Shown here: in pieces, positions 46,839 to 57,363 of the stretch
Numbering within the stretch: the first letter of the stretch is position 1
How the letters are laid out: every line of letters begins with the position of its first letter
Origin: Brevundimonas sp.
GTDB lineage: Bacteria > Pseudomonadota > Alphaproteobacteria > Caulobacterales > Caulobacteraceae
Assembly: GCF_013912005.1 (NCBI RefSeq)
Contig: NZ_JACESB010000001.1
Location: 62,001-126,000 of the forward strand
Length of the DNA stretch: 64,000 nucleotides
Direction: 5' to 3'
Notes under the pieces: model-generated
Told to the model about the DNA's origin: nothing
Seen by the model: only the letters and a program-made list of their open reading frames with translations
The model's database searches: none
Program-made: the position numbers and the translations under genes

Positions 46839-47528
46839 TCAGGCCTCGCCGAACAGCTCTCCGGTCGGGTCGCCCCCCTCGACGACCTCCCGCGCCAGCG
46901 CCCGGGTCACCGGCCGGTGCAGGGCGTCCAGCCGCTCCACCACCGCCGCGGCAGCGGCCGCGGAGCGGTCGATCCGGCGCAGCAGGTAGGGGATGACGTC
47001 CTTCGCCGGGCGGATGCCGCGCTCCGCGAAGCGGGCCTCCAGCATGGCGGCCAGCACGGCGTCGTCGGGGGCCTCGACGGGCACGCTGATCACCGCATCC
47101 AGACGCGAGCGCAGGTCGGGCAGGCGCACCTCCCAGGCCGACGGCGCCGGCCGGTCGACCAGCAGCAGGGCGCCGCCGGGGGCCTGCGCGAGGTTGATCA
47201 GGTGGAACAGGGTCTCGTCGTCCGCCTGCATGGCGTCGTCGAGCAGCACGGGCCGCCCCTCGATCTCGAGCGGGTCGACCAGGGCCGCCTCGGCGCCGTG
47301 CACCGCGGTCGCGCCGACCCGCTCGGCCCAGAGCTGGCCCAGCCGGCTCTTGCCCGATCCCCCGGGACCGCAGATCGCCATCACCCCGCCGATCAGGTTC
47401 GGCCAGTCCCGCACGGCCTCCCAGGCGGCGCGGTTGCTGTCCGAAACCACGAAGCCGGCGACGCCGTCGGGCAGGTCGCTCTGCAACGGCAGACGCATCT
47501 GGTCAGGCGGGGCGGGGCGCGCGATCAT
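46839..47528 (-). CDS. hdaA: DnaA-homologous regulator HdaA
   Basis: A 229-residue AAA protein that, with the beta clamp, triggers DnaA-ATP hydrolysis (RIDA) to prevent re-initiation in Caulobacter. The N-terminal clamp-binding motif is QMRLPL near residue 10. Walker A is CGPGGSGKSRLGQLW near 53, and an abbreviated AAA domain follows with LLDDAMQ, but there is no C-terminal DNA-binding domain of DnaA. It is divergent from aspS over 244 bases. Confidence 0.93.
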   Translation of the reverse strand: MIARPAPPDQMRLPLQSDLPDGVAGFVVSDSNRAAWEAVRDWPNLIGGVMAICGPGGSGKSRLGQLWAERVGATAVHGAEAALVDPLEIEGRPVLLDDAMQADDETLFHLINLAQAPGGALLLVDRPAPSAWEVRLPDLRSRLDAVISVPVEAPDDAVLAAMLEARFAERGIRPAKDVIPYLLRRIDRSAAAAAAVVERLDALHRPVTRALAREVVEGGDPTGELFGEA

Positions 47529-47772
47529 TCCCGTTCACCATAGCAGACGGCGGCGCGGAGGAAGATCCGGTTCCCGGCCGGTCGTGGACAAGATCACATG
47601 GCTGTGGATGTGCTGTGAACACCCGGCGGACGGGACAGGGACGCCCGAGGGGGCGGGCGCGCCGCCGAAGCCCCTGGCGGCCCCCCAGCCTTGACTTTCC
47701 GGGGCGATGATGCGCCCTTCCGCGCTCCCGAATTGCGCCCTGCCGGGCGCCCGAATCCAAGACGAAGACGCC

Positions 47773-49554
47773 ATGCACGCCTACCGCTCCCACACCTGCG
47801 GCGCCCTGCGCGCGAGCGACGCCGGTTCGGCCGTCCGCCTGTCCGGCTGGGTGCACCGGAAGCGGGATCACGGCGGTCTGCTGTTCATCGACCTGCGCGA
47901 CCACTACGGCCTGACCCAGCTGGTGCTGCACCCGGAAACCCCGGGCTTCGAGGTCGTCGAGCGCCTGCGCGCCGAGAGCGTGATCCGGGTCGACGGCGAG
48001 GTGGTGCTGCGCGAGGCCGGCACGGTGAACCCCAACCTGCCCACCGGCGAGATCGAGGTGCGGGTGAAGGCGGTCGAGGTCCTTTCGGAGGCCGCCGAGC
48101 TGCCGCTGCCGGTGTTCGGGGAGCCGGAGTATCCTGAGGAGATCCGGCTGCGGCACCGCTATCTCGACCTGCGCCGCGAGACCCTCCACCGCAACATCGT
48201 GCTGCGGTCGAAGGTGATCTCCTCGATCCGCCGGCGCATGGTCGACCAGGGCTTCCTCGAGTACCAGACGCCGATCCTGACCGCCTCGTCGCCGGAGGGC
48301 GCGCGCGACTTCCTCGTGCCCTCGCGGCTGCACCCCGGCCAGTTCTACGCCCTCCCGCAGGCGCCGCAGCAGTTCAAGCAACTGCTCATGGTCTCGGGCT
48401 TCGACCGCTATTTCCAGATCGCCCCGTGCTTCCGCGACGAGGACCTGCGCGCCGACCGCTCGCTCGAATTCTACCAGCTCGACGTCGAGATGAGCTTCGT
48501 CACCCAGGAGGACGTGTTCGCCGCCATCGAGCCGGTGATGCACGGGGTGTTCGAGGAGTTCGCCGACGGCAAGAAGGTCGACCCCTATCCCTTCGTGCGC
48601 ATCCCCTACCGGGAGAGCATCGCGAAGTACGGCACCGACAAGCCGGACCTGCGCAATCCGATCGAGATGCAGGACGTGTCGGACCACTTCCGCGACGGCG
48701 GTTTTGGCCTGTTCGCGAAAATCCTCGGCGCGGATGCGAAGAACGCCGTCTGGGGCATTCCGGCGCCGAAGGGCGGCTCGCGCGCCTTCTGCGACCGGAT
48801 GAACAGCTGGGCCCAGGGCGAGGGTCAGCCGGGCCTCGGCTACATCTTCTGGTCCGAGGACCAGGGCGCCTGGGGCGGGCCGATCGCCAAGAACCTCGGC
48901 GCCGAGGCGACGGACGCCCTGATGAAGGCGCTGGGCATGGGGCAGGGCGACGCCGCCTTCTTCGCCGCCGGCGATCCGGCCGTGTTCCACAAGTTCGCCG
49001 CCAACGCGCGAATCAAGCTCGGCCAGGACCTGGGCCTCATCGCCGACGACGAGTTCCGCTTCTGCTGGATCGTCGACTTCCCGATGTTCGAGTGGTCGGA
49101 GGAGGAGAAGCGGGTCGACTTCTCGCACAACCCCTTCTCCATGCCGCAGGGCGAGCTCGAGGCGCTGGAGACCAAGGATCCGCTGGATATCCTCGCCTAT
49201 CAGTACGACATCGTCTGCAACGGCTACGAGCTGTGCTCGGGCGCGATCCGGAACCACAAGGCCGAGATCATGCTGAAGGCCTTCGAGATCGCCGGCTACG
49301 ACGCCTCGGTGGTCGAGGAGCAGTTCGGCGGCATGCTGAACGCCTTCCGCTTCGGCGCCCCGCCGCACGGCGGCCTGGCGCCGGGCATTGACCGCATCGT
49401 CATGCTGCTGGCCGGCGAGACGGCCATCCGCGAGGTCATCGCCTTCCCGCTCAACCAGCAGGGCGAGGATCTGCTGATGGGCGCGCCGGCCGGGGTGACC
49501 GAGAAGCAGCTCAAGGAGCTGCACATCCGCACGGCCCTGCCGCTCAAGGGCTGA
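47773..49554 (+). CDS. aspS: Aspartyl-tRNA synthetase, probably non-discriminating
   Basis: Class IIb synthetase of 593 residues from ATG 47773, where the OB-fold begins ([13 protein letters not shown]). Motif 2 is [13 protein letters not shown]-like ([18 protein letters not shown] near residue 221), the bacterial GAD insertion domain is present (about 290-420), and motif 3 is [13 protein letters not shown] near 535. With GatCAB in the same window, the enzyme likely charges both tRNA-Asp and tRNA-Asn, but whether an asnS exists elsewhere is unknown. A strong terminator follows. Confidence 0.96.
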   Translation: MHAYRSHTCGALRASDAGSAVRLSGWVHRKRDHGGLLFIDLRDHYGLTQLVLHPETPGFEVVERLRAESVIRVDGEVVLREAGTVNPNLPTGEIEVRVKAVEVLSEAAELPLPVFGEPEYPEEIRLRHRYLDLRRETLHRNIVLRSKVISSIRRRMVDQGFLEYQTPILTASSPEGARDFLVPSRLHPGQFYALPQAPQQFKQLLMVSGFDRYFQIAPCFRDEDLRADRSLEFYQLDVEMSFVTQEDVFAAIEPVMHGVFEEFADGKKVDPYPFVRIPYRESIAKYGTDKPDLRNPIEMQDVSDHFRDGGFGLFAKILGADAKNAVWGIPAPKGGSRAFCDRMNSWAQGEGQPGLGYIFWSEDQGAWGGPIAKNLGAEATDALMKALGMGQGDAAFFAAGDPAVFHKFAANARIKLGQDLGLIADDEFRFCWIVDFPMFEWSEEEKRVDFSHNPFSMPQGELEALETKDPLDILAYQYDIVCNGYELCSGAIRNHKAEIMLKAFEIAGYDASVVEEQFGGMLNAFRFGAPPHGGLAPGIDRIVMLLAGETAIREVIAFPLNQQGEDLLMGAPAGVTEKQLKELHIRTALPLKG

Positions 49555-49581
49555 GATCGCAATCCGCGCCGGACCGCAAAG

Positions 49582-49608
49582 AAGGCCCCGGTCGTCGACC
49601 GGGGCCTT
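49582..49608. terminator. Bidirectional intrinsic terminator between aspS and the pentapeptide gene
   Basis: AAGGCCCCGGT pairs with ACCGGGGCCTT around a five-base loop, 11 perfect pairs. It is followed by TTCCTGTT on the plus strand and, read the other way, by CTTTGC. It lies 27 bases after the aspS stop and 6 bases from the stop of the convergent gene, so it can serve both. Confidence 0.88.
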
Positions 49609-49614
49609 TCCTGT

Positions 49615-50508
49615 TCAGTTGCCGCTGGCCATGACCAGGTTGCGCACCCGCGGCGGCGTTGGCGGCGCGGGCGGGGCCGGGGGCGCGATGCGCACGCCGC
49701 GGCAGGCGCGCGCGGTCAGGCCGCCCGGCAGGCGCGTCCCGGCGTCGCCGCAGGCGCGGCCCACCTGTTCCTGCGTCAGGCCGCGGGCGCCCGACAGGTC
49801 GGCGCCGCGCAGGTCAGCGCGGTTCAGCTCCGCCTCACGGAAGTCGGCTCCTGAAAACCGGCCGCCAGTCAGCCGCGCGCCGTTCAGCTCGGCGCCGCGG
49901 AACGAGGCGTTGCGGAAGTCGCCGTTCGACAGGTTCGACATGCTGATTTCGGCCGCAGAGAAGTCGGCGCCCCGGGCGTCGGCATTGGCCAGGGTGGTCG
50001 CATTCATCTCGGCGCCGGAGAGCCGCGCGTCCGCGAGCACCGCGCCGTTCAGGTTGGCGCCGTTCAGCTCGGCGCCGGTCAGGTTGGCCCGTTCGAAGCG
50101 GACGCGGACCAGGGTGGCGCCCGTGGCCATCACCCCGCTGAGATCGGCGCGGGCGAAGGTGGCCCCGGTGAAGTTGGCGCCCATCATGTCGGCGCCGATC
50201 AGCTCCGCCCGGGTGAAGTCGCTGCCGGAGAAGTTCGAGCCGATCATCTCCGCGCCGCGCAGGTTGGCGCCGACCAGGGTCGCATTGGTGAACATGGCGC
50301 CGGTGAAGGCGGCCCCGGAGAGATCGCGGCCCGACAGCTCGCAGCGGTTGCAGGAGCCGCCCAGCGAGACCATGCGCGCCACGTCCCGGTCCTGGAACGA
50401 GTACTGCAGCTGGATCTCGGCCGTCGCCGGCGCGGCCGCCGCAAGGGCGCCGAGGGCGGCCCCGGCGGCGAGGAGGCGGCGGACAGGGAGTTGGGCGAAC
50501 TGGGTCAC
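49615..50508 (-). CDS. Secreted pentapeptide-repeat protein 1
   Basis: A 297-residue protein with a Sec signal peptide (LLAAGAALGALAAAAPATA, cut near residue 30). About 38 pentapeptide repeats of A(D/N)L/F type follow (residues 57-248), preceded by GGSCNRCELSGRDLSG. After the repeats comes RGLTQEQVGRACGDAGTRLPGGL and a final Cys, then a Pro-rich end. The repeats should form a right-handed quadrilateral beta-helix in the periplasm or outside. The function is unknown. The C-terminal module is shared with the next gene. Confidence 0.87.
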   Translation of the reverse strand: MTQFAQLPVRRLLAAGAALGALAAAAPATAEIQLQYSFQDRDVARMVSLGGSCNRCELSGRDLSGAAFTGAMFTNATLVGANLRGAEMIGSNFSGSDFTRAELIGADMMGANFTGATFARADLSGVMATGATLVRVRFERANLTGAELNGANLNGAVLADARLSGAEMNATTLANADARGADFSAAEISMSNLSNGDFRNASFRGAELNGARLTGGRFSGADFREAELNRADLRGADLSGARGLTQEQVGRACGDAGTRLPGGLTARACRGVRIAPPAPPAPPTPPRVRNLVMASGN

Positions 50509-50571
50509 GCCTTCTTCATGCCGCCAACGCCCGAAAGTCCCTACTTAATTCGTGGTAAGGTCGGTGGCGGT

Positions 50572-51057
50572 TCAGCAGCGCGGAATCGACAGGCCGGGCG
50601 GCAGGCGGGTGGCCTCGTCGCCGCAGGCCTGGTTGAGCCGCGCCTGCGTCAGCCCGGTCGTGCGCTCCAGCGAGGCGCCGGCGAAATTCGTCCCCGAGAG
50701 GTTCGCGCCGCGGAAGTTCGATCCGTCGAGATAGGCGCCGACGAAGCTGGCGTTTGTCAGGTCGGCCCCGGCGAAGCTGGAGCCGGAGAAGACGCCGCCG
50801 TAGGCTTCCACGTCCCGCAGGTCGGCGCCGTCGAAGCGGGTGCGGTTCATCACGACCAGGCTGAGGTCGGCCTGCCGCAGGCGCGACCGCGACAGGTTGA
50901 GACCGCGCGCCTGCAGCCCGGACAGCTCCGCCTGGAACAGGTTGCAGCCGCTGCAGCTGGCGCCGCCCCGCACCCGCGCGATCTGGCCGGCGTTCTGGGC
51001 GTAGGCGGGGGGCGCGGCCGCGAGAAGGACGGCGGCGAGGACGATCGGCAGGCGCAT
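50572..51057 (-). CDS. Secreted pentapeptide-repeat protein 2
   Basis: A 161-residue shorter paralogue of the neighbouring protein. The start at ATG 51057 gives a clean signal peptide (MRLPIVLAAVLLAAAPPAYA). The N-terminal cap GGASCSGCNLFQAELSG matches the other protein's GGSCNRCELSGRDLSG. The repeat region has about 17 pentapeptides (residues 38-125), and the end TGLTQARLNQACGDEATRLPPGL plus terminal Cys again matches. Two conserved Cys pairs suggest disulfide caps at both ends. Function unknown. Confidence 0.85.
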   Translation of the reverse strand: MRLPIVLAAVLLAAAPPAYAQNAGQIARVRGGASCSGCNLFQAELSGLQARGLNLSRSRLRQADLSLVVMNRTRFDGADLRDVEAYGGVFSGSSFAGADLTNASFVGAYLDGSNFRGANLSGTNFAGASLERTTGLTQARLNQACGDEATRLPPGLSIPRC

Positions 51058-51113
51058 GGCGGGCTCCGGGTCTGAAGGACCAGTCGCGGGCAGGGTGGCG
51101 CCGATTCGTTGAC

Positions 51114-53537
51114 TTAACCCTGCATCGAAGGCGCCGCGCCGCAGGTCTCGCAGATCCAGCCGCCGCCCTGGGGCTTCAGGGCCATGTCGCCGCACTCCGG
51201 ACAGGCGTGGGCGATGGGCGGGGCGGCCGCGTTCGCCGACGCGTCGCGCCTGCGCCCGAACGGCACGACGACGAGGTTGTCGGGCGTCGCGCCGCGGGCG
51301 AACCCGCGGGAGATCAGCCGCGCGGCGGGGACGGTCGTCGCTTCGTCCTCGCCGCCGCCGCCTCCGCCGCCCAGACCGTCGCCCGCTCCCGGGTCGGCGT
51401 TGGCGAGCTCCTGCCGACCGAGATAGGACACCCCCAGTTCGCGGAAGATGTAGTCGAGGATCGAGGTCGCCGACTTGATCGAGTCGTTGCCCGTGACCTT
51501 TCCGGCGGGCTCGAAGCGCGTGAACACGAAGGCGTCGACGAATTCCTCGAGCGGCACGCCGTACTGCAGCCCGATCGAGATCGAGATGGCGAAGTTGTTC
51601 ATCAGCGAGCGGAAGGCCGCGCCTTCCTTGTGCATGTCGATGAAGATCTCGCCGAGCTCGCCGTCCTCGTACTCGCCGGTGTGGATGTAGACCTTGTGGC
51701 CGCCCACGGCCGCCTTCTGGATGTAGCCCTTGCGGCGGTCCGGCAGCTTGCGGCGGGTGCGGTCGCGCTCCACGACCTTCTCGACCACGCGCTCTACCGT
51801 CCGCGCTTCCGGCTCCCGCGCCCGCTCGGGCGCCGACGGAGGGGCGTCGGGCAGGTCGAACAGGGGCCCCGGCGGCGGCGCGGCGCGGGCGAGGCGCACC
51901 GCCCGGGCGCCCTCGCGGGCCGCGTCGGCCAGCGCCCTGACCCCCGAGGCCTCGCCGGCGTCCCACGGCAGGGGCCGCGCCAGAATGTCGGGCGCCGCGC
52001 TGAACGGCTCGCAGGCGCGGCGGACGCCCGCCTCGAAGGCCGCCGGATCGGCGAGCGCCGGCGCGAGCGCGGGCGGCGCGTCCGGCCAGTCCGCGAGGTC
52101 GGCGCGACCGAGGGCCCAGGCCGCGGCGGCGGCCGTCTCCGCCGGGTCGAAGCCGAGATGGGCCAGCGCCGGCTCCCCGGCGGGCAGCTCGAGGCCGAGC
52201 ACGTCGCGGACGAAGCCCTCGTCGAGAACCGCCGGATGAAAGGCGTCCTCGAGCCGTTCGACGACGGCCAGCGCCCGCTCGACCGCCTCCAGCTCGACGT
52301 CGGTGAAGCCGCGCGCCCGCAGCCGGGCGTGATCGAGACCCGGCGCTCCCGCAAGGGTGCGGCGGCCGAACAAGCGGCGCTCGGCGGACTCCACGTCTCC
52401 GCCGCAGGCGGTCAGGGCCGCGGCGATCGAGGGCCGGAGCCGGCGGGCGATCTCGCCGTCGCCGGTCTGGAACGCCTCGACCGCGGCGAGCGGACCGAGG
52501 GCGAGGCGGAGGGCGGCCTCCGGGTCGTCGACGAACAGGCTCAGTCGCGCCCCGGCCGCCCCGGCCGCCTGCCGGACCTGGCCGGCCAGCGTCCGGGCGT
52601 CCGCCTCCACGTCCGTCGGCGCGGCCGCGAGCAGGTGGTCGGCCAGCCCGCCCAAACCCAGCGACCATGCCGCGCCGTCCCGGCCGAGGACCCGCGCCCA
52701 GAGCGAGACCTGGCTGGCGAGCGCCGCGTCGAATCCGGGGTCGGCGAGGTCGCGCAGGCGCGGCAGCGAAAGCAGCATGGCCTCGCCGGCGCTGCGGTCG
52801 GCCAGCGCCTCCGCCGTCTCCGGCTCGAAGACCACGACCACGTCCCCGTCGAGGCCGGCGCGCGCGGCCAGGCCGGCCTCCGGCGCGCCGGAGGCGACGA
52901 GCTCCCGGTCGGCGACGATGACCAGCGGCGGCAGGGGCGCAGGCTCGGGGAGGTCGACGGCGGTCTCGCCGCCGCGGGCGGCGCGGAGGATGTCCGCATC
53001 CGGCGCCCCGGCGGCCCGGGCGGCCCGCGCGGCGCGGGCGAGGGCGGGGTTCCGGGCCGGGTCGGCGCAGTCTGCCGCGGGGCCCTCGCACCGGCGCACC
53101 GCCTCGGCCACGTCGGCGAGCGCCGCGGCCGCGGCCCCGGTCGCGGGCCCCGCCAGCCGGCGGGCCCGGCGCCGGGCGACCTCCTGGGCCAGCCAGCGAG
53201 GGGCCGCGGGGTCATCCAGCGGCGGCGCCTCGGCCCCGGCGGTCTGCGGCGGCCGGGCCGGGCTGGCGACGCCGAGCAGCAGCGCGGCCGTCGCCTCGGC
53301 GGCGTCGACGCCGGTCAGGCCCCGGCGCCGGCTCCAGGCGGCGCAGGCGGCCGCCAGCGGATCGGGCCCGGCGACGCCGAGGCCCTCGTCCGCGGCCCAG
53401 TCGAGCCAGGCGTCGATCTGGGCGTCGGTCCAGTGCGCGGGCGCCGCGACCTCGATCAGCGCCGGACCGCGCTCGACCGTGCGCGGCGGGCGGGGGGTGC
53501 GGTCGAGCAGGGGAGCGAGGCGGAAGGTCGGGCGCAT
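51114..53537 (-). CDS. Class II ribonucleotide reductase (NrdJ)-like protein, apparently catalytically decayed
   Basis: An 807-residue protein. Residues about 595-712 ([58 protein letters not shown]) match the C-terminal TSCPD-type domain of alphaproteobacterial NrdJ almost unchanged. A zinc ribbon follows (Cys779, 782, 796, 799). Residues 390-570 ([43 protein letters not shown]) look like the distal NrdJ barrel region with the key segments eroded. The redox tail TSGCS is missing and residues 1-390 are very Ala-rich with no recognisable active-site loops. No reductase activity is expected. Confidence 0.75.
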   Translation of the reverse strand: MRPTFRLAPLLDRTPRPPRTVERGPALIEVAAPAHWTDAQIDAWLDWAADEGLGVAGPDPLAAACAAWSRRRGLTGVDAAEATAALLLGVASPARPPQTAGAEAPPLDDPAAPRWLAQEVARRRARRLAGPATGAAAAALADVAEAVRRCEGPAADCADPARNPALARAARAARAAGAPDADILRAARGGETAVDLPEPAPLPPLVIVADRELVASGAPEAGLAARAGLDGDVVVVFEPETAEALADRSAGEAMLLSLPRLRDLADPGFDAALASQVSLWARVLGRDGAAWSLGLGGLADHLLAAAPTDVEADARTLAGQVRQAAGAAGARLSLFVDDPEAALRLALGPLAAVEAFQTGDGEIARRLRPSIAAALTACGGDVESAERRLFGRRTLAGAPGLDHARLRARGFTDVELEAVERALAVVERLEDAFHPAVLDEGFVRDVLGLELPAGEPALAHLGFDPAETAAAAAWALGRADLADWPDAPPALAPALADPAAFEAGVRRACEPFSAAPDILARPLPWDAGEASGVRALADAAREGARAVRLARAAPPPGPLFDLPDAPPSAPERAREPEARTVERVVEKVVERDRTRRKLPDRRKGYIQKAAVGGHKVYIHTGEYEDGELGEIFIDMHKEGAAFRSLMNNFAISISIGLQYGVPLEEFVDAFVFTRFEPAGKVTGNDSIKSATSILDYIFRELGVSYLGRQELANADPGAGDGLGGGGGGGEDEATTVPAARLISRGFARGATPDNLVVVPFGRRRDASANAAAPPIAHACPECGDMALKPQGGGWICETCGAAPSMQG

Positions 53538-53743
53538 GACGCGGTCTCGATGCGGCGGCTGACGCAGGCTAGCGCGCGCCGCGCGGCCGGGGCAATAAAT
53601 CTGGGCCGCCGGAAGCGTCTTACCCCCAAGATGTTGAGGGCGCGGCGGCCGGAGCGCCGCTGGACGCGGACGCCGCAGGTTTCTATGATCGTCGCCCTGT
53701 CGCCGGGGTGTCCGGCCGACCCGAATCGAGTGGATTTCCCGAC

Positions 53744-54136
53744 GTGCTAGGCAAGATCTTCGGCTGGTGGGACGGCGCGACCATCGGCACCCTGTTCACC
53801 ATCGCCAAGCGCGGCCAGCTGGTCGGGACCGACGACTTCGGCAACCGCTATTACCTGTCCCGCGACAACACCAGCTACGACGGCCGCCGCCGGCGCTGGG
53901 TGGTCTACAACGGCTACGCCGACGGCTCGAAGGTGCCGCCGGAGTGGCACGGCTGGCTGCACTACACGATCGACGAGCCGCCGACGGAGCAGCCGCTGCC
54001 GCGCAAGGCGTGGGAGACGGACTACCTGCCGAACCTGACCGGCACCCCGATGGCCTGGCGGCCCAAGGGCTCGCTGGCGGCCGAGGGCGTGCGCCCCGCC
54101 GCGACCGGCGACTACGAGGCCTGGAAGCCCGAATGA
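53744..54136 (+). CDS. NADH:ubiquinone oxidoreductase accessory subunit NDUFA12
   Basis: A homologue of the mitochondrial complex I subunit NDUFA12 (B17.2), found in alphaproteobacteria. From GTG 53744 it has 130 residues starting [17 protein letters not shown]; a further GTG at 53708 would add 12 residues. Family motifs are [32 protein letters not shown] and [20 protein letters not shown]. Its stop overlaps the DUF2155 start by 4 bases. The exact start is not settled because neither site has a good ribosome site. Confidence 0.93.
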   Translation: MLGKIFGWWDGATIGTLFTIAKRGQLVGTDDFGNRYYLSRDNTSYDGRRRRWVVYNGYADGSKVPPEWHGWLHYTIDEPPTEQPLPRKAWETDYLPNLTGTPMAWRPKGSLAAEGVRPAATGDYEAWKPE

Positions 54137-54813
54137 GCCGCCGCCGGGGCCTGCTGGCGGGGCTGGCGGCGGCGGCGGCGCTCGCCGCCGGCGGCGTCGT
54201 CGCGGCCGCGCTCGAGGACCTGCCGCAGGATGCGCAGCCGGTGCAGGACCCGACGGCCGAGCTGAACCGGCAGCCGGCCCGCCCGGCGTCGCCCGCCGTC
54301 GTCGTGCCGCCGCTGGAGCCGGCGCCCGAGGCGGCCCCCGCCCCGGTGGCCCCGGTCGCGATAACGCCGGCTGCGCCGCCCGAGGCCACGGTCCCCGAGC
54401 CCGAAGCCGGGGCGGAGGACGAGGAAACGGCGGCGGACGAACCGACGCCCGCCGCCGCCGAGGTCGCCGAGACCGCCGATCCCGCGCGCCGCCAGCGCCG
54501 CCGGGTGGCCATCGTCGAGGCGGTCGACAAGATCACCGCCGAGACCATGCGCTTCGCGGTCGAGGTGGGCGGCCGGCCGGTCCGCTTCGCCGATTCGCTG
54601 ATCGTCAGCGCACGCGCCTGCGAGGTCTCGGCCGCCGACGAACTGGTGCCGGACGCGATCGCCTATCTGGAGTTCCGCATCCAGCCGCGCGGCCTGCTGC
54701 AGGGCGGCGAGCCGCGGGAGGTCTTCCGCGGCTGGATGTTCGCCTCCTCGCCCGGCGTGAACGGGCTGCAGCACCCGATCTACGACGCCTGGGTGGTGGG
54801 CTGCAGGGCGTAG
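54133..54813 (+). CDS. DUF2155 periplasmic protein
   Basis: A 226-residue protein. An N-terminal signal or anchor ([15 protein letters not shown]) is followed by a Pro/Ala/Glu-rich disordered part (about 35-120) and a C-terminal DUF2155 domain (about 125-226), with [25 protein letters not shown] and [28 protein letters not shown]. The family has unknown function and often lies beside NDUFA12 in alphaproteobacteria. It overlaps the NDUFA12 stop (ATGA), and its end overlaps convergent aat by 34 bases. Confidence 0.9.
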   Translation: MSRRRGLLAGLAAAAALAAGGVVAAALEDLPQDAQPVQDPTAELNRQPARPASPAVVVPPLEPAPEAAPAPVAPVAITPAAPPEATVPEPEAGAEDEETAADEPTPAAAEVAETADPARRQRRRVAIVEAVDKITAETMRFAVEVGGRPVRFADSLIVSARACEVSAADELVPDAIAYLEFRIQPRGLLQGGEPREVFRGWMFASSPGVNGLQHPIYDAWVVGCRA

Positions 54814-55475
54814 GCGACGGCCTCGGCCCCGCTCATCGGCGCGAACAGGGCGGCGGCGTCCGGCCGGACCGCCCGGGCCGCCCGCAGCCGCCGGAGGTAG
54901 ACGGGCTGGGCGATCTCGACGGCGCCGAAGCGGCCCAGGTGTTCGGTCATGAACTGGGCGTCCAGCAGGCGCCAGCCGCCGCGCCGGAGGCGGGCGACCA
55001 GGTGGACGAGGGCGACCTTGGACGCGTCGGGCGTGCGGCTGAACATGCTCTCGCCGAAGAAGGCGCCCCCGAGGCTGACGCCGTAGAGCCCGCCGACCAG
55101 GCGCTCGTCCCGCCAGCACTCGATCGAGTGAGCGTGGCCGCGGGCGTTCAGCTCGCCATACAGCCGGCGGATGGGATCGTTGATCCAGGTCTCCTCCCGC
55201 CCCGGGGCCGCCGCGGCGCAGGCGTCGACGACGGCGTCGAAGGCGGTGTCGACGCGGATCTCGAAGGGGTCGCCGCGGACCGTGCGGCGGAGACGGGCGG
55301 GAATGTGGAAGCCGTCCAGCGGGATGACGCCCCGCTGGTCCGGCTCGACGAGGAAGATCCGCGGGTCTTCGCGGCCCTCGGCCATGGGAAAGACCCCGGC
55401 GGCGTAGCAGCGGAGCAGTTCGTCCGGCCCGAAGCGGCCGAAGGGCGGGCTGGCGCTGAAGCCGGGTTCGTCCAC
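54780..55475 (-). CDS. aat: Leucyl/phenylalanyl-tRNA-protein transferase
   Basis: Adds Leu or Phe from aminoacyl-tRNA to N-terminal Arg or Lys of proteins, marking them for ClpS/ClpAP. From GTG 55475 it has 231 residues. Motifs: [41 protein letters not shown] (partly quoted over two halves), [21 protein letters not shown] and [18 protein letters not shown]. It starts 5 bases after accC ends, so it belongs to the aroQ-accB-accC transcript. Confidence 0.94.
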   Translation of the reverse strand: MDEPGFSASPPFGRFGPDELLRCYAAGVFPMAEGREDPRIFLVEPDQRGVIPLDGFHIPARLRRTVRGDPFEIRVDTAFDAVVDACAAAAPGREETWINDPIRRLYGELNARGHAHSIECWRDERLVGGLYGVSLGGAFFGESMFSRTPDASKVALVHLVARLRRGGWRLLDAQFMTEHLGRFGAVEIAQPVYLRRLRAARAVRPDAAALFAPMSGAEAVAYALQPTTQAS

Positions 55476-55480
55476 CGCCG

Positions 55481-56833
55481 TCAGGCTTCGCCCTTCTGGC
55501 GCTTCGCCCAGTTCTCCAGCCAGTGGATGTCGTAGTCGCCGGACAGGATGTCGGGCTCCTGCAGCAGCTTCTGGAACAGCGGGATGGTGGTGTCGACGCC
55601 GCCGACGACCATCTCGTTGAGGCTGCGCTTCAGGCGGGCGACGCACTCCTCGCGGTCGCGGCCGTGCACGATCAGCTTGCCGATCAGGCTGTCGTAGTAG
55701 GGCGGGATCGTATAGCCGGCGTAGATGGCGCTATCCAGCCGCACGCCCAGCCCCCCGGGGGCGTGGAAGTCGTTCACCGTGCCCGGCGAGGGGGTGAAGG
55801 TTTCCGGGTTCTCGGCGTTGATGCGGCACTCGATCGAGTGGCCGGTGAATTTGACGTCGGCCTGGGTGAAGGACAGCGGCAGACCGGCGGCGATGCGGAT
55901 CTGCTCGCGCACCAGATCGACGCCGGTGATCATTTCCGTCACCGGATGCTCGACCTGCAGGCGAGTGTTCATCTCGATGAAGAAGAACTCGCCGTCCTCC
56001 CAGAGGAATTCGATGGTGCCCACGCCGAGGTAGCCGATGGCGGCGATGGCCTTGTTGACGGTCTCGCCGATGGCGGCGCGCTCCTTCGCCGACAGGGCGG
56101 GCGAGGGGGCCTCTTCCAGCACCTTCTGGTGGCGGCGCTGCAGCGAACAGTCGCGTTCGCCGAGGTGGACGACGTTGCCGTGGCTGTCGGCGATCACCTG
56201 CAGCTCGATGTGGCGCGGCTTCTGGAGGTAGCGCTCCATGTAGACGGCGCCGTTGCCGAAGGCGGCGAGGGCTTCGGACTGGGCGGTCTGGACGGCCTCG
56301 ACCAGGTCGTCGGCGGTCAGGGCCACCTTCATGCCGCGCCCGCCGCCGCCGGCGGCGGCCTTGACGATCAGGGGGAAGCCGATCGACTTCGAGGCCTCGA
56401 TGGCCGCCTCGACGGTCTCCACCTCGCCGTCGGAGCCCGGCACCACGGGGATGCCGGCGTCCTTGACCGTCTGCTTGGCGGTGATCTTGTCGCCCATCAC
56501 CCGGATGTGCTCCGGGCGGGGGCCGATGAAGGTCATGCCGTGGGCCTCGACGATCTCGGCGAAGCGGGCGTTCTCGGACAGGAAGCCGTAGCCCGGGTGG
56601 ATGGCCTGGGCGCCGGTGATCTCGGCGGCGGCGATGATCGAGGGGATGTTCAGATAGGACTTCGCCGCCGGGGCCGGCCCGATGCAGACGCTCTCGTCGG
56701 CCAGCCGCACCCACATGGCGCCGCGGTCGGCCTCGGAGTGCACGGCGACGGTGGAGATGCCCATCTCCTTGCAGGCGCGGTGGATCCGCAGGGCGATCTC
56801 GCCGCGGTTGGCGATGAGGACCTTGGTGAACAT
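55481..56833 (-). CDS. accC: Acetyl-CoA carboxylase biotin carboxylase subunit
   Basis: ATP-grasp enzyme that carboxylates the biotin on AccB, first half of malonyl-CoA formation; 450 residues. Signatures: [20 protein letters not shown] at the N terminus, [14 protein letters not shown] near residue 159, [20 protein letters not shown] near 275 (in two parts) and [14 protein letters not shown]. accB lies 4 bases upstream. Confidence 0.97.
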   Translation of the reverse strand: MFTKVLIANRGEIALRIHRACKEMGISTVAVHSEADRGAMWVRLADESVCIGPAPAAKSYLNIPSIIAAAEITGAQAIHPGYGFLSENARFAEIVEAHGMTFIGPRPEHIRVMGDKITAKQTVKDAGIPVVPGSDGEVETVEAAIEASKSIGFPLIVKAAAGGGGRGMKVALTADDLVEAVQTAQSEALAAFGNGAVYMERYLQKPRHIELQVIADSHGNVVHLGERDCSLQRRHQKVLEEAPSPALSAKERAAIGETVNKAIAAIGYLGVGTIEFLWEDGEFFFIEMNTRLQVEHPVTEMITGVDLVREQIRIAAGLPLSFTQADVKFTGHSIECRINAENPETFTPSPGTVNDFHAPGGLGVRLDSAIYAGYTIPPYYDSLIGKLIVHGRDREECVARLKRSLNEMVVGGVDTTIPLFQKLLQEPDILSGDYDIHWLENWAKRQKGEA

Positions 56834-56837
56834 CGGC

Positions 56838-57344
56838 TCAGGCCTCGAGCAGGACGAGCGGCTCGCCGAACTCGACCGGCTGGGCGTCGCCGACCAGCAC
56901 CTCGGCCACCACGCCGTCGCGCGGCGCCTGGATCGGGTTCATGGTCTTCATGGCCTCGACGATGAGCAGGGTCTGGCCCTTCTTGACCTTGTCGCCCGGC
57001 TGGACGAACGGCGGGGCCTCGGGCGAGGGCTGCAGGTAGGCGGTGCCGACCATCGGCGACTTCACCTCCTCGCCGGCGCGGGCGACGATGGTCGCCGGAT
57101 CCGAAGGCATGGCCGGGGCCGAGGGGGCCGGCGGCGCCGCGGGCGCGGCGGCCTGGGGCGCGGGCGCGTAGTGGACCGGCGCGGCCGAGACCGTCACCTC
57201 GCGCTTCACCTTGATCTTCAGATCGTCCTTCTCGACCTCGATCTCGGTCAGATCGGTGTCGTTGAGGATGTCGGCGAGCTGGCGCACGAGGGCGGCGTCG
57301 ATGCCGCTGTCGTCGGTCTTCTGCCGGGGGGTCTTGTCGGACAT
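56838..57344 (-). CDS. accB: Acetyl-CoA carboxylase biotin carboxyl carrier protein
   Basis: 168 residues from ATG 57344, which follows an AGAGG ribosome site. The N-terminal helical part is followed by a Pro/Ala linker (about 75-100) and the C-terminal biotinyl domain (about 110-168), with the biotinylated Lys in VEAMKTMN. Directly followed by accC. The frame is open further upstream over the aroQ gene but has no homology there. Confidence 0.97.
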   Translation of the reverse strand: MSDKTPRQKTDDSGIDAALVRQLADILNDTDLTEIEVEKDDLKIKVKREVTVSAAPVHYAPAPQAAAPAAPPAPSAPAMPSDPATIVARAGEEVKSPMVGTAYLQPSPEAPPFVQPGDKVKKGQTLLIVEAMKTMNPIQAPRDGVVAEVLVGDAQPVEFGEPLVLLEA

Positions 57345-57363
57345 CGGAGCCTCTTGTCCCTGT

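Noticed and set aside
47529-47772. DnaA-box cluster or origin in the hdaA-aspS gap
   Set aside because: Only a single partial match (TGTGGATGT near 47603) was seen, with no A+T-rich unwinding region.
51114-53537. Functional class II ribonucleotide reductase (nrdJ)
   Set aside because: The protein is some 400 residues shorter than NrdJ and lacks the active-site and redox-tail cysteine motifs. Only the C-terminal domain is well preserved.
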